Origin: Vibrio cortegadensis
Lineage (GTDB): Bacteria > Pseudomonadota > Gammaproteobacteria > Enterobacterales > Vibrionaceae
Direction of reading: 5' to 3'
Assembly: GCF_024347395.1 (NCBI RefSeq)
Contig: NZ_AP025472.1
Span: 3,038,001 to 3,102,000, forward strand
Length of the DNA: 64,000 nucleotides
The notes beneath the pieces were generated by a model. It worked only from the letters and a program-made list of their open reading frames with translations. It was not told where the DNA came from and made no database searches. The translations under genes were made by a program, and so were the position numbers. This document shows, one piece after another, positions 43,363-51,906 of the stretch (position 1 is the first letter of the stretch; each line of letters opens with the position of its first letter).

Positions 43363-44349
43363 ATGACTGAGCAAAATTTTAACTTCAATGCCCTAACGCC
43401 TGACTTCATGTGGTACGCACTAGAGAGTATCGGCGTCCGCGCAGAATCAGGCTTGCTGGCTTTAAATAGCTATGAAAATAGAGTCTACCAATTTGTTGAT
43501 GAAGACAAAAAACGCTACGTCGTAAAGTTTTATCGACCTGAGCGTTGGAGTTCACTACAAATTCAAGAAGAGCATGACTTCACCCTAGAATTGGTTGAAC
43601 AAGAGATCCCTGTCGCTGCGCCATTACGTATCAATGGACAGACGCTACATTTTTATAAAGGCTACACATTCGCACTGTTTTCTAGTGTTGGCGGGCGTCA
43701 GTATGAGGTCGATAACTTAGATCAACTTGAAGGTGTGGGCCGATTTTTGGGTCGCATTCATAAAGTAAGTTCACAAAAACTATTTCAACACCGACCAACC
43801 ATTAGCCTTGAAGAGTACTTATACCAGCCAAGAAAACTTCTACAGCAATCGACCTTTATCCCCTCTCATCTAGAGTCGGCTTTTTTTAATGATCTTGATC
43901 TGCTGATTAATTTACTCGAACAACATTGGAGCGACGATTCACAAATCATTCGCCTGCATGGCGACTGTCATCCCGGCAACATTCTATGGCGTGATGGCCC
44001 CATGTTTGTCGATTTAGATGACGCGAGAAATGGCCCAGCAGTACAAGATTTATGGATGTTAATGAATGGCGAGCGCCAAGATAAACTCGTTCAACTGGAT
44101 ATCATCTTAGAAGGCTATCAAGAGTTTTGTGACTTTAACCCTACAGAATTGAAACTTATTGAACCATTACGTGGTCTACGAATGGTGCACTACATGGCAT
44201 GGTTAGCAAAAAGATGGCATGATCCTGCTTTCCCACTCGCCTTCCCTTGGTTTAACGATCCTAAATATTGGGAAAGCCAAGTGTTAGGATTTAAAGAACA
44301 AATTGCGGCGCTCAACGAAGCTCCTCTTTCACTTATGCCGCAGTGGTAA
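43363..44349 (+). CDS. srkA: Stress response kinase A (SrkA/YihE/RdoA)
   Basis: SrkA is a Ser/Thr protein kinase that protects against stress-induced cell death. The 328-residue APH-fold protein contains LNSYENRVYQF, VVKFYRPERW (ATP-binding Lys), the catalytic loop LHGDCHPGNILW and the metal motif VDLDDARNGP. It aligns with E. coli SrkA from its first residues, which supports the start at 43363 even though a terminator stem lies just upstream with no clear Shine-Dalgarno. dsbA follows after 48 bp, as in E. coli, where the two are cotranscribed. Confidence 0.94.
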   Translation: MTEQNFNFNALTPDFMWYALESIGVRAESGLLALNSYENRVYQFVDEDKKRYVVKFYRPERWSSLQIQEEHDFTLELVEQEIPVAAPLRINGQTLHFYKGYTFALFSSVGGRQYEVDNLDQLEGVGRFLGRIHKVSSQKLFQHRPTISLEEYLYQPRKLLQQSTFIPSHLESAFFNDLDLLINLLEQHWSDDSQIIRLHGDCHPGNILWRDGPMFVDLDDARNGPAVQDLWMLMNGERQDKLVQLDIILEGYQEFCDFNPTELKLIEPLRGLRMVHYMAWLAKRWHDPAFPLAFPWFNDPKYWESQVLGFKEQIAALNEAPLSLMPQW

Positions 44350-44397
44350 TACATTCGATCCCTCACTTAAAGGGACTTACTATAATGGAGAACAACA

Positions 44398-44997
44398 ATG
44401 AAGAAGCTACTCGCACTTGCAGCAACTCTACTACTGAGCCTATCCGCTCATGCTGCTCAATTTAGTGAAGGCGAACATTACAAAGTATTGGATCTTGAAG
44501 CTTCCAAAAAGCCTGTCGTAAATGAGTTTTTCTCTTTTTACTGCCCACACTGCAATAGCTTTGAACCTATTATTGAGCAATTGAAAACCAAACTTCCAGA
44601 AGGCGTGAAACTGAATAAAAATCACGTATCTTTCATGGGTGGCCCGATGGGTAAATCAATGAGTAAAGCTTACTCAACCATGATCGCTCTAAAAGTCGAA
44701 GATAAGATGGTTCCGATTTTATTCAATCGAATCCACAACATGCGTAAAGCACCGAAAGACGACGCTGAATTACGTCAAATTTTCCTTGATGAAGGCATTG
44801 ATGCAGCAAAATATGACGCAGCGTTCAACGGCTTTGCTGTCGATTCAATGGTTCGTCGTTCAGACAAAGCCTTTAAAGACAGTGGACTTACAGGCGTTCC
44901 AGCAGTCATTGTGAATAACCGTTACCTTGTGGAAGCACAAAGCATTCAGAGCCTTGATGAGTACTTTGAACTGGTGAACTTCTTACTGAAAAAGTAA
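44398..44997 (+). CDS. dsbA: Thiol:disulfide interchange protein DsbA
   Basis: DsbA introduces disulfide bonds into exported proteins in the periplasm. The 199-residue protein has a signal peptide (MKKLLALAATLLLSLSAHA), the active site CPHC at residues 49-52 and the cis-proline loop GVPAVIVN. A GGAGAAC ribosome-binding site precedes it. It is downstream of srkA; a terminator follows at 45006-45036. Confidence 0.97.
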   Translation: MKKLLALAATLLLSLSAHAAQFSEGEHYKVLDLEASKKPVVNEFFSFYCPHCNSFEPIIEQLKTKLPEGVKLNKNHVSFMGGPMGKSMSKAYSTMIALKVEDKMVPILFNRIHNMRKAPKDDAELRQIFLDEGIDAAKYDAAFNGFAVDSMVRRSDKAFKDSGLTGVPAVIVNNRYLVEAQSIQSLDEYFELVNFLLKK

Positions 44998-45005
44998 TTC
45001 ATGAT

Positions 45006-45036
45006 AAAAGGGAGCCTCGTTATCGGCTCCCTTTTT
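45006..45036. terminator. Terminator between dsbA and comM
   Basis: AAAAGGGAGCC/GGCTCCCTTTT with an 8-nt loop and T/A tracts on both flanks; serves both convergent genes. Confidence 0.85.
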
Positions 45037-45058
45037 ACAAACCTACTCCGTAAAAACG

Positions 45059-46582
45059 TTATACCGCCTGTGCTGTCAATTGTTTCAATAACCTATCCAT
45101 AGAGCGATAACCTAACGCTTCCGCTAAATGCTTCTTCTCAATACTTTCAACGCCTTCAAGATCCGCAATCGTCCGCGCCACTTTAATGATTTTATGGTAA
45201 GCACGAATCGATAAACCTAACCGATGCAGTGCATTCTCCAAAAACTCAGAATCTTGTTTCATTAAAGGGCAAAACTGCTCAATTTCACGACTGCCTAATA
45301 ATGAGTTAACCTTTCCATTTCGGGCCTGCATTCGTTCTCTTGCAATCAAAACTCTCTCTTTTACAACTTGTGTGGCTTCACCTCGATCGCCACCTTCAGA
45401 TAGCATTCCTTTCGGTAATAAAGGGATTTCAAGTGACATATCAAAACGATCCAACAGTGGCCCTGATAACCGATTTAAATAGCGCAAAATAATCTGTGGA
45501 TTCGTTCGTGATTGCTCACCTTCGTAATACCCTGTTGGACTCGGGTTCAATGCACCGACTAATTGAAAACGGGCTGGAAATCGAGTTTTCCCCGCAGCAC
45601 GAGAGATGATGATCTCTCCAGATTCAAGCGGTTCCCGTAACGAATCCAGCACCTTACGTTCAAATTCCGGCATTTCATCCAAAAACAGCAAACCATTATG
45701 TGCTAATGATATTTCACCTGGCCGTGGTATCGATCCCCCTCCCACCAGCGCCGCCATCGAACTCGAATGGTGCGGTGAACGAAAAGGCCGCTGTTTCCAG
45801 TTATGTTGATTGATCTCCTGCTGAGTCAACGACGCGACCGAAGCGGTATCCATAGCCTCAGCCTCACTCATCTCAGGTAACAAATCACATAACCGAGAGG
45901 CGAGCATAGTTTTTCCTGTACCGGGAGGCCCAAGAAAAAGCAAATTATGATTGCCAGCCGCCGCGATCTCTAACGCTCTTTTCCCCTGTTGCTGACCAAT
46001 AATATCCTGTAAATCCCGCTCTAAAGGCTTGTGAACATGAATCGATGGCGTTTGAAATAGACTAAGAGTCTGTTGCCCGCATAAGTCAGCACATACTTCG
46101 AGTAAACTCTGTGCGGATTTATGGTTATCCTTGCCAACCAAAGCCGCTTGATCGCCATTTTCATGCGGAACCACCAAACACCGTTGTTGCCGGTTTGCGG
46201 CTAACGCGGCAGGTAGAACACCTTTTACCGCGCGTAATTCACCAGATAATGCCAACTCTCCAATAAACTCACACCCTTCTAATTTCGTTAGTGCTATTTG
46301 CTGAGATGCAGCCAATATCCCAAGCGCAATAGGCAGATCAAATCGCCCTCCCTCTTTAGGCAAGTCCGCTGGAGCCAAGTTAACGGTGATCCGCTTGGCT
46401 GGAAACTCAAATTTAGAGTTAATGATCGCACTGCGTACCCGATCCCGAGACTCTTTAACCGTGGTTTCAGGTAACCCAACCAAAGCAAAACCGGGCATCC
46501 CATTACTAATATGTACTTCTATCGTGACTTCGGGTGCTTCCACCCCAACGCTGGCCCGACTATGAATAATCGCTAATCCCAT
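45059..46582 (-). CDS. comM: ComM/YifB AAA+ helicase-like ATPase
   Basis: ComM is a hexameric AAA+ helicase that promotes branch migration during natural transformation. The 507-residue protein has the N-terminal YifB/Lon-like domain (AIIHSRASVGVEAP, LAPADLPKEGGRFDLPIALG), Walker A GPPGTGKTMLA and Walker B LLFLDEMPEF, and a Mg-chelatase C-terminal domain. The start at 46582 gives good AGGA spacing and matches E. coli YifB; the ATG 6 bp upstream is rejected. It is divergent from ilvL, as in E. coli. Confidence 0.95.
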   Translation of the reverse strand: MGLAIIHSRASVGVEAPEVTIEVHISNGMPGFALVGLPETTVKESRDRVRSAIINSKFEFPAKRITVNLAPADLPKEGGRFDLPIALGILAASQQIALTKLEGCEFIGELALSGELRAVKGVLPAALAANRQQRCLVVPHENGDQAALVGKDNHKSAQSLLEVCADLCGQQTLSLFQTPSIHVHKPLERDLQDIIGQQQGKRALEIAAAGNHNLLFLGPPGTGKTMLASRLCDLLPEMSEAEAMDTASVASLTQQEINQHNWKQRPFRSPHHSSSMAALVGGGSIPRPGEISLAHNGLLFLDEMPEFERKVLDSLREPLESGEIIISRAAGKTRFPARFQLVGALNPSPTGYYEGEQSRTNPQIILRYLNRLSGPLLDRFDMSLEIPLLPKGMLSEGGDRGEATQVVKERVLIARERMQARNGKVNSLLGSREIEQFCPLMKQDSEFLENALHRLGLSIRAYHKIIKVARTIADLEGVESIEKKHLAEALGYRSMDRLLKQLTAQAV

Positions 46583-46706
46583 GAGCATTCCTAAGTGGCG
46601 GAGTTACAAGAATTTATCCTCAATAAAGAGCGTAAACTCACTTCAATAAGATGTTATATAGCGTGTTTGTATTAGTAGGAAATGTGAAAAAAGTATGAGT
46701 TTTTTC

Positions 46707-46734
46707 TTGTCACGTAGCAGATTTGTATGATAAC
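46707..46734 (+). promoter_or_regulatory. Candidate ilv operon promoter
   Basis: TTGTCA (46707-46712), 16-bp spacer, GATAAC (46729-46734), 53 bp before the leader peptide. The -35 is good and the -10 is weak. Confidence 0.5.
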
Positions 46735-46787
46735 ACTAGAGACGCAAACCATTTCGTAAGACATTACGTAACAAAAATAAGAGATGT

Positions 46788-46877
46788 ATGAAATTTAACG
46801 CCCGCACTTACGCACTGATTAACCTGATTATCGTGGTCATTATTAAGACCGCGCGGGGGCGAGTGGGCAGAAAATAA
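46788..46877 (+). CDS. ilvL: ilv operon leader peptide IlvL
   Basis: A 29-residue ORF too short for usual gene finders. It reads MKFNARTYALINLIIVVIIK then a basic tail. Five Ile, two Val and two Leu codons occur in residues 10-19, as expected for a leader that senses charged tRNA levels of the three branched-chain amino acids. An attenuator hairpin follows 16 nt after its stop. Stalling at the Ile/Val/Leu codons should prevent the terminator and allow transcription of ilvGMEDA. Confidence 0.88.
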   Translation: MKFNARTYALINLIIVVIIKTARGRVGRK

Positions 46878-46892
46878 CCACAAGATTTTACA

Positions 46893-46926
46893 AACCCTCG
46901 CACTGAAAAGTCCGGGGGTTTTTTCT
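46893..46926 (+). terminator. Attenuator of the ilv operon
   Basis: AACCCTCG pairs with CGGGGGTT (8 bp with one G-T pair) and is followed by TTTTTT. Upstream GC-rich sequence within ilvL (CCGCGCGGGGGCGAGTG) can pair alternatively, as in classical attenuators. Confidence 0.85.
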
Positions 46927-47077
46927 AATTTATAGACCTAAAATTACACTTTATAACTCAAGAAAATATCACTCAATACGATATTCAGACAGATCGATGA
47001 CAGGAAGAATGGGAGCACAAGATGTGCAGTCAAAATGGATTAAGCTACCAACCAAAAAGTAGCACAGGAGGATTACG

Positions 47078-48724
47078 ATGAGAGGTGCAGATTTAGTCGT
47101 ATCCGCATTAAAACAACAGGGCATTAAAACCATTTTCGGTTACCCCGGTGGGGCCATTATGCCCATTTATGATGCACTCTATGATGGCGGCGTGGAGCAT
47201 ATCCTTTGTCGTCACGAACAAGGCGCAGCAATGGCGGCTATCGGTATGGCTCGTGCCACACAAGATGTCGCGGTATGCATGGCGACCTCTGGCCCGGGTG
47301 CAACGAACCTCGTCACCGGCCTCGCCGATGCTTTCCTTGATTCAATTCCTCTTGTCGCTATTACCGGACAAGTTGCTAGCTCTCATATTGGCACCGATGC
47401 ATTCCAAGAGATGGACGTCATTGGAATGTCTTTAGCTTGTACCAAACATAGCTACCTTGTGACTCATATTGACGATCTCGCACCGACACTCTCTGAAGCG
47501 TTTGAAGTCGCAAAAACAGGCCGCCCTGGCCCTGTTATTGTCGATATCGCAAAAGATGTACAGCTTGCCGAAGCTCCTGTTTCTGTCATTCCTCCATTTG
47601 TGCCACCAGCAATGCCCGTTGCAAGCGAAGCCTCACTTCAACAAGCTCAAGCACTGTTAGCCGCCAGCACGCGCCCTGTACTGTATGTCGGTGGCGGTGT
47701 TCAACTTGGCAAAGCCACTGAATCAGTGCGCGAGTTTTTACGCTTAAACCCAATGCCATCGGTCAGCACACTGAAAGGATTAGGTACGGTTGAGCGTCAT
47801 GACCCGCACTTTTTAGGCATGCTAGGGATGCATGGAACCAAAGCGGCAAACTTAGTGGTTCAAGAGTCTGATCTGCTGATCGTCGTCGGCGCAAGGTTTG
47901 ATGACCGTGTGACAGGCAAACTTGATACTTTTGCGCCACATGCAAAAGTCATCCATATCGATATTGATGCCGCAGAGTTCAATAAATTGCGTGTTGCCAA
48001 TGCGTCATTGCGCGGCGATATCAACTTGATCCTTCCACAGTTAGAGCTATCACAAGATATTAGCCCTTGGGTACATCACTCAGAAAGCTTACGTTCAGGC
48101 TTTAAGTGGCGTTATGACCATCCTGGCGATCTGATTTTTGCTCCATTAATGCTTAAACAGCTATCGGATATGATGCCGGAAAATTCAATCATCTCGACCG
48201 ATGTTGGACAGCACCAAATGTGGGCAGCGCAACATACTCAACCTCGTGAACCACAAAATTTCATTACATCCGCAGGTCTTGGCACCATGGGCTTTGGCCT
48301 ACCTGCAGCGATGGGCGCAAGTGTTGCTCGACCAGATGACCAATCCATTCTCATCTCTGGTGATGGCTCGTTCATGATGAATGTGCAGGAGTTAGGTACG
48401 CTGAAACGCCGCCAGATCCCCGTAAAAATCGTACTGATCAACAACCAACGATTAGGCATGGTACGCCAATGGCAATCACTCTTTTTTGATGGCCGCCATA
48501 GCGAAACGATCTTAGATGACAACCCTGATTTCGTTATGCTTGCCAAGGCTTTTGATATCCCAGGAAAAACCATTACTCGTAAAGAAGAAGTCGAGCCCGC
48601 GCTAAAAGAGATGCTAGAAAGTAAGACAGCTTACATGCTGCATGTTCTTATTTCTGAAGAAGAAAATGTATGGCCGCTGGTTCCACCGGGCGCATCAAAC
48701 AGTGACATGTTGGAGAACACCTAA
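47078..48724 (+). CDS. ilvG: Acetolactate synthase II large subunit IlvG
   Basis: IlvG, with IlvM, condenses pyruvate to acetolactate or pyruvate plus 2-ketobutyrate to acetohydroxybutyrate, the first common step of valine, leucine and isoleucine synthesis. The 548-residue ThDP enzyme has the catalytic Glu motif LCRHEQGAA, the FAD-binding middle domain and the ThDP motif GDGSFMMNVQELGTLKR, ending near LINNQ. The frame is intact (E. coli K-12 carries a frameshift here). A strong AGGAGG precedes it. It overlaps ilvM by one base. Confidence 0.96.
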   Translation: MRGADLVVSALKQQGIKTIFGYPGGAIMPIYDALYDGGVEHILCRHEQGAAMAAIGMARATQDVAVCMATSGPGATNLVTGLADAFLDSIPLVAITGQVASSHIGTDAFQEMDVIGMSLACTKHSYLVTHIDDLAPTLSEAFEVAKTGRPGPVIVDIAKDVQLAEAPVSVIPPFVPPAMPVASEASLQQAQALLAASTRPVLYVGGGVQLGKATESVREFLRLNPMPSVSTLKGLGTVERHDPHFLGMLGMHGTKAANLVVQESDLLIVVGARFDDRVTGKLDTFAPHAKVIHIDIDAAEFNKLRVANASLRGDINLILPQLELSQDISPWVHHSESLRSGFKWRYDHPGDLIFAPLMLKQLSDMMPENSIISTDVGQHQMWAAQHTQPREPQNFITSAGLGTMGFGLPAAMGASVARPDDQSILISGDGSFMMNVQELGTLKRRQIPVKIVLINNQRLGMVRQWQSLFFDGRHSETILDDNPDFVMLAKAFDIPGKTITRKEEVEPALKEMLESKTAYMLHVLISEEENVWPLVPPGASNSDMLENT

Positions 48725-49008
48725 TGGAAAGGTACTTATTAGATATCAAAGCCGATGATAAGCCCGTATTGCTTGAGCGTGTATTACGTGTGATCCGCCA
48801 CCGTGGTTTCATCATCAAACAAGTTGCTGCGACACAAAACCATGAAAGCAAAGTGGCTAGCATCGAAATTATTGTCGACAGTGACCGCCCTATCTCTTTC
48901 TTAGTGAATCAAATCGAGAAGCTATGGGACATCAAAAATGTTGATGTGATCACGATTAGTAAGAACGAATTGCCAAACAATAATTTACAACAGAGCATTA
49001 ATGCATAA
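48724..49008 (+). CDS. ilvM: Acetolactate synthase II small subunit IlvM
   Basis: The 94-residue ACT-domain regulatory subunit of acetohydroxyacid synthase II. Its ATG overlaps the ilvG stop (TAATG). The ACT pattern LDIKADDKPVLLERVLRVIRHRGF is at residues 5-28. This isozyme is usually insensitive to valine. Its 3' end lies 10 bp before the preferred ilvE start. Confidence 0.94.
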   Translation: MERYLLDIKADDKPVLLERVLRVIRHRGFIIKQVAATQNHESKVASIEIIVDSDRPISFLVNQIEKLWDIKNVDVITISKNELPNNNLQQSINA

Positions 49009-49018
49009 GGACATCAAA

Positions 49019-49957
49019 ATGACTGCAAAAACAGCCGACTACATTTGGTTTAACGGTGAAATGGTTCCTTGGGCAGAGGCAAATGTTCATGTTCTTACTC
49101 ATGCGATGCACTACGGTACTTCCGTTTTTGAAGGCGTTCGTTGCTATAACACGCCAAAAGGCCCAGTGATTTTCCGTCACCCTGAACATGCCAAACGTCT
49201 TAAAAATTCAGCCAAGATTTACCGCTTTCCGATCCCTTACACTGAAGAAGAGATCATGGAGGCAACACGCGAAACTCTCCGTCAAAACAAACTGCAATCC
49301 GCTTACATTCGCCCACTAGGCTTTGTTGGCAATGTAGGGCTTGGCGTCTGTCCACCAGAAAATACTGAGATGGATTTAATTATCGCGGCCTTCCCTTGGG
49401 GTTCGTACTTGGGCGAAGAAGCGCTTGAAAATGGCGTTGATGCGATGATCTCAAGTTGGAATCGCGCGGCACCTAATACCATCCCAACCGCAGCAAAAGC
49501 CGGCGGTAACTACTTATCATCCCTTCTTGTTGGTGGGGAAGCTCGCCGCAATGGTTACGCTGAAGGTATCGCACTCAGTGTCGATGGTTACCTATCTGAA
49601 GGGGCTGGCGAAAATATCTTTGTGATTCGTGATGGTATTCTCTCTACACCACCAGCGACCAGTGCCATTTTGCCAGGGATCACTCGTGATTCAATCATGG
49701 TGCTTGCCAAAGAAATGGGTTACGAAATTCGCGAAGAAAACATTGCCCGCGAAGCGTTATACCTTGCTGATGAAATTTTCATGACAGGCACCGCGGCTGA
49801 AATCGTACCGGTTCGTACCGTCGATAAAATAACGATCGGAGAAGGCAAGCGAGGCCCGATAACACAACAAGTTCAAGCGGCTTACTTTGGGCTGTTCAAC
49901 GGCAAAACAGAAGATAAATGGGGCTGGCTAGACTACGTTTACCCACAAGACGTTTAA
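49019..49957 (+). CDS. ilvE: Branched-chain amino acid aminotransferase IlvE
   Basis: IlvE is the fold-type IV PLP transaminase for the last step of leucine, isoleucine and valine synthesis. The 312-residue protein has HYGTSVFEGVRCY, the PLP-binding region with the catalytic Lys in TAAKAGGNYLSSL, and the LSEGAGENIF and TGTAAEIVPV segments. ATG at 49019 follows AAGGA; an upstream ATG at 49001 overlaps ilvM and is less likely. Confidence 0.96.
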   Translation: MTAKTADYIWFNGEMVPWAEANVHVLTHAMHYGTSVFEGVRCYNTPKGPVIFRHPEHAKRLKNSAKIYRFPIPYTEEEIMEATRETLRQNKLQSAYIRPLGFVGNVGLGVCPPENTEMDLIIAAFPWGSYLGEEALENGVDAMISSWNRAAPNTIPTAAKAGGNYLSSLLVGGEARRNGYAEGIALSVDGYLSEGAGENIFVIRDGILSTPPATSAILPGITRDSIMVLAKEMGYEIREENIAREALYLADEIFMTGTAAEIVPVRTVDKITIGEGKRGPITQQVQAAYFGLFNGKTEDKWGWLDYVYPQDV

Positions 49958-50018
49958 CCATAGAAAGTGCCACCCCAAATAACGCTTAATTAGCAAAATA
50001 TTGAATAAGGAAATACAA

Positions 50019-51875
50019 ATGCCAACGGCTCCTAAGAATAAATATCGCAGTGCTACCACCACTCACGGACGTAACATGGCTGGTGCTCGTGCCTTATGGC
50101 GCGCAACTGGTGTAAAAGAAGAAGATTTCGGTAAACCGATTATTGCCGTCGTCAACTCTTTCACTCAATTTGTACCTGGCCACGTTCATCTTAAAGACAT
50201 GGGTCAACTGGTGGCGGGTGAAATTGAGAAAGCAGGCGGCATAGCCAAAGAGTTCAACACCATCGCGGTCGACGATGGCATCGCAATGGGTCATGGAGGT
50301 ATGTTGTACTCACTACCATCACGTGAGTTGATTGCTGATTCAGTCGAGTACATGGTCAACGCACACTGCGCCGATGCGATGGTTTGTATCTCTAACTGTG
50401 ACAAAATTACTCCGGGAATGATGATGGCCGCCATGCGCCTTAATATCCCAGTGATCTTTGTATCAGGCGGCCCGATGGAAGCGGGTAAGACCAAGCTTTC
50501 CGATCAGATCATCAAACTCGACCTTGTCGATGCCATGATCCAAGGTGCCGATCCAACGATTTCGGATGAACAGAGTGAGCAAGTGGAACGATCTGCGTGC
50601 CCAACTTGTGGCTCATGTTCAGGTATGTTTACCGCTAACTCAATGAACTGTTTAACCGAAGCGCTAGGGTTATCTCAACCGGGCAATGGTTCAATGCTCG
50701 CCACTCATGCAGACCGTGAGCAGTTGTTTATCAATGCGGGTAAACGCGTGGTTGAATTAACTAAGCGCTATTACGAACAAGGTGATGACTCCGCTCTGCC
50801 ACGTAACATTGCCAATAAAGCTGCGTTTGAAAATGCTATGGCACTTGATATTGCGATGGGCGGATCGAGTAATACTGTGCTTCACCTAATCGCCTCAGCT
50901 CAAGAGGGGGATATTGACTTTGATATGGAAGATATCGACGCAATGTCTCGCCGTGTTCCACATTTATGTAAAGTTGCCCCTTCTACACCGAAGTACCACA
51001 TGGAAGATGTACACCGTGCTGGTGGCGTAATGGCGATTCTGGGTGAGCTAGATCGTGCAGGTCTATTAAATGGTGAAACCAATACCGTATTGGGTTTAAC
51101 CATGAAAGAGCAATTAGCTCAATACGATATCATGCAGACTGAAGATGAAGCGGTACTTAAGTTTTTCCGCGCGGGCCCAGCAGGCATTCGCACCACGAAA
51201 GCTTTCTCACAAGATTGCCGCTGGGATCGATTAGACGATGATCGTGAGAATGGCTGTATTCGCACCAAAGAGAACGCTTTTAGCCAAGAAGGTGGGCTTG
51301 CGGTACTATCTGGCAACATCGCGGTTGATGGCTGTATTGTCAAAACCGCAGGCGTTGATGAAGAAAACCTTAAATTCCAAGGCCCAGCGGTCGTATTTGA
51401 GAGCCAAGATACTGCGGTTGACGGTATTTTAGGTGGCCAAGTTAAAGCTGGTGATGTTGTGGTGATCCGCTACGAAGGACCAAAAGGTGGCCCAGGAATG
51501 CAAGAAATGCTCTACCCAACCACCTATCTAAAATCGATGGGGCTAGGTAAAGCGTGTGCATTATTAACCGACGGTCGATTCTCAGGCGGAACATCCGGCC
51601 TCTCAATTGGCCACGTATCCCCTGAAGCGGCAAGTGGCGGAACCATTGGTTTGGTTCAACAGGGCGATATCATCACCATTGATATCCCAAGCCGCTCGAT
51701 AACATTAGACGTTGCTGAAACTGAATTGGCCGCTCGTCGCAGCGCTCAAGATCAACAAGGCTGGAAACCAGTTAACCGCCAACGTGAAGTTTCGTTTGCT
51801 TTGAAAGCGTATGCCAGCATGGCAACCAGTGCCGATAAAGGCGCGGTTCGTGATAAGTCGAAATTGGACGATTAG
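50019..51875 (+). CDS. ilvD: Dihydroxy-acid dehydratase IlvD
   Basis: IlvD dehydrates the dihydroxy acids to the keto acids of valine and isoleucine using an Fe-S cluster. The 618-residue protein has RSATTTHGRNMAGARALW, SNCDKITPGMMMAAMR and CPTCGSCSGMFTANSMNCL with cluster cysteines, and a C-terminal TDGRFSGGTSGLSIGH segment. The start at 50019 follows AAGGAAA. ilvA begins 32 bp after its stop, so all ilv genes form one operon. Confidence 0.97.
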   Translation: MPTAPKNKYRSATTTHGRNMAGARALWRATGVKEEDFGKPIIAVVNSFTQFVPGHVHLKDMGQLVAGEIEKAGGIAKEFNTIAVDDGIAMGHGGMLYSLPSRELIADSVEYMVNAHCADAMVCISNCDKITPGMMMAAMRLNIPVIFVSGGPMEAGKTKLSDQIIKLDLVDAMIQGADPTISDEQSEQVERSACPTCGSCSGMFTANSMNCLTEALGLSQPGNGSMLATHADREQLFINAGKRVVELTKRYYEQGDDSALPRNIANKAAFENAMALDIAMGGSSNTVLHLIASAQEGDIDFDMEDIDAMSRRVPHLCKVAPSTPKYHMEDVHRAGGVMAILGELDRAGLLNGETNTVLGLTMKEQLAQYDIMQTEDEAVLKFFRAGPAGIRTTKAFSQDCRWDRLDDDRENGCIRTKENAFSQEGGLAVLSGNIAVDGCIVKTAGVDEENLKFQGPAVVFESQDTAVDGILGGQVKAGDVVVIRYEGPKGGPGMQEMLYPTTYLKSMGLGKACALLTDGRFSGGTSGLSIGHVSPEAASGGTIGLVQQGDIITIDIPSRSITLDVAETELAARRSAQDQQGWKPVNRQREVSFALKAYASMATSADKGAVRDKSKLDD

Positions 51876-51906
51876 TTCGGCCACAGAGAAAAGGATTACT
51901 GTTCTT

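Noticed and set aside
50320..50335. TCACGTGA inside ilvD as a parS site
   Set aside because: Only the inner 8 bp match; the outer TGT and ACA flanks are missing.
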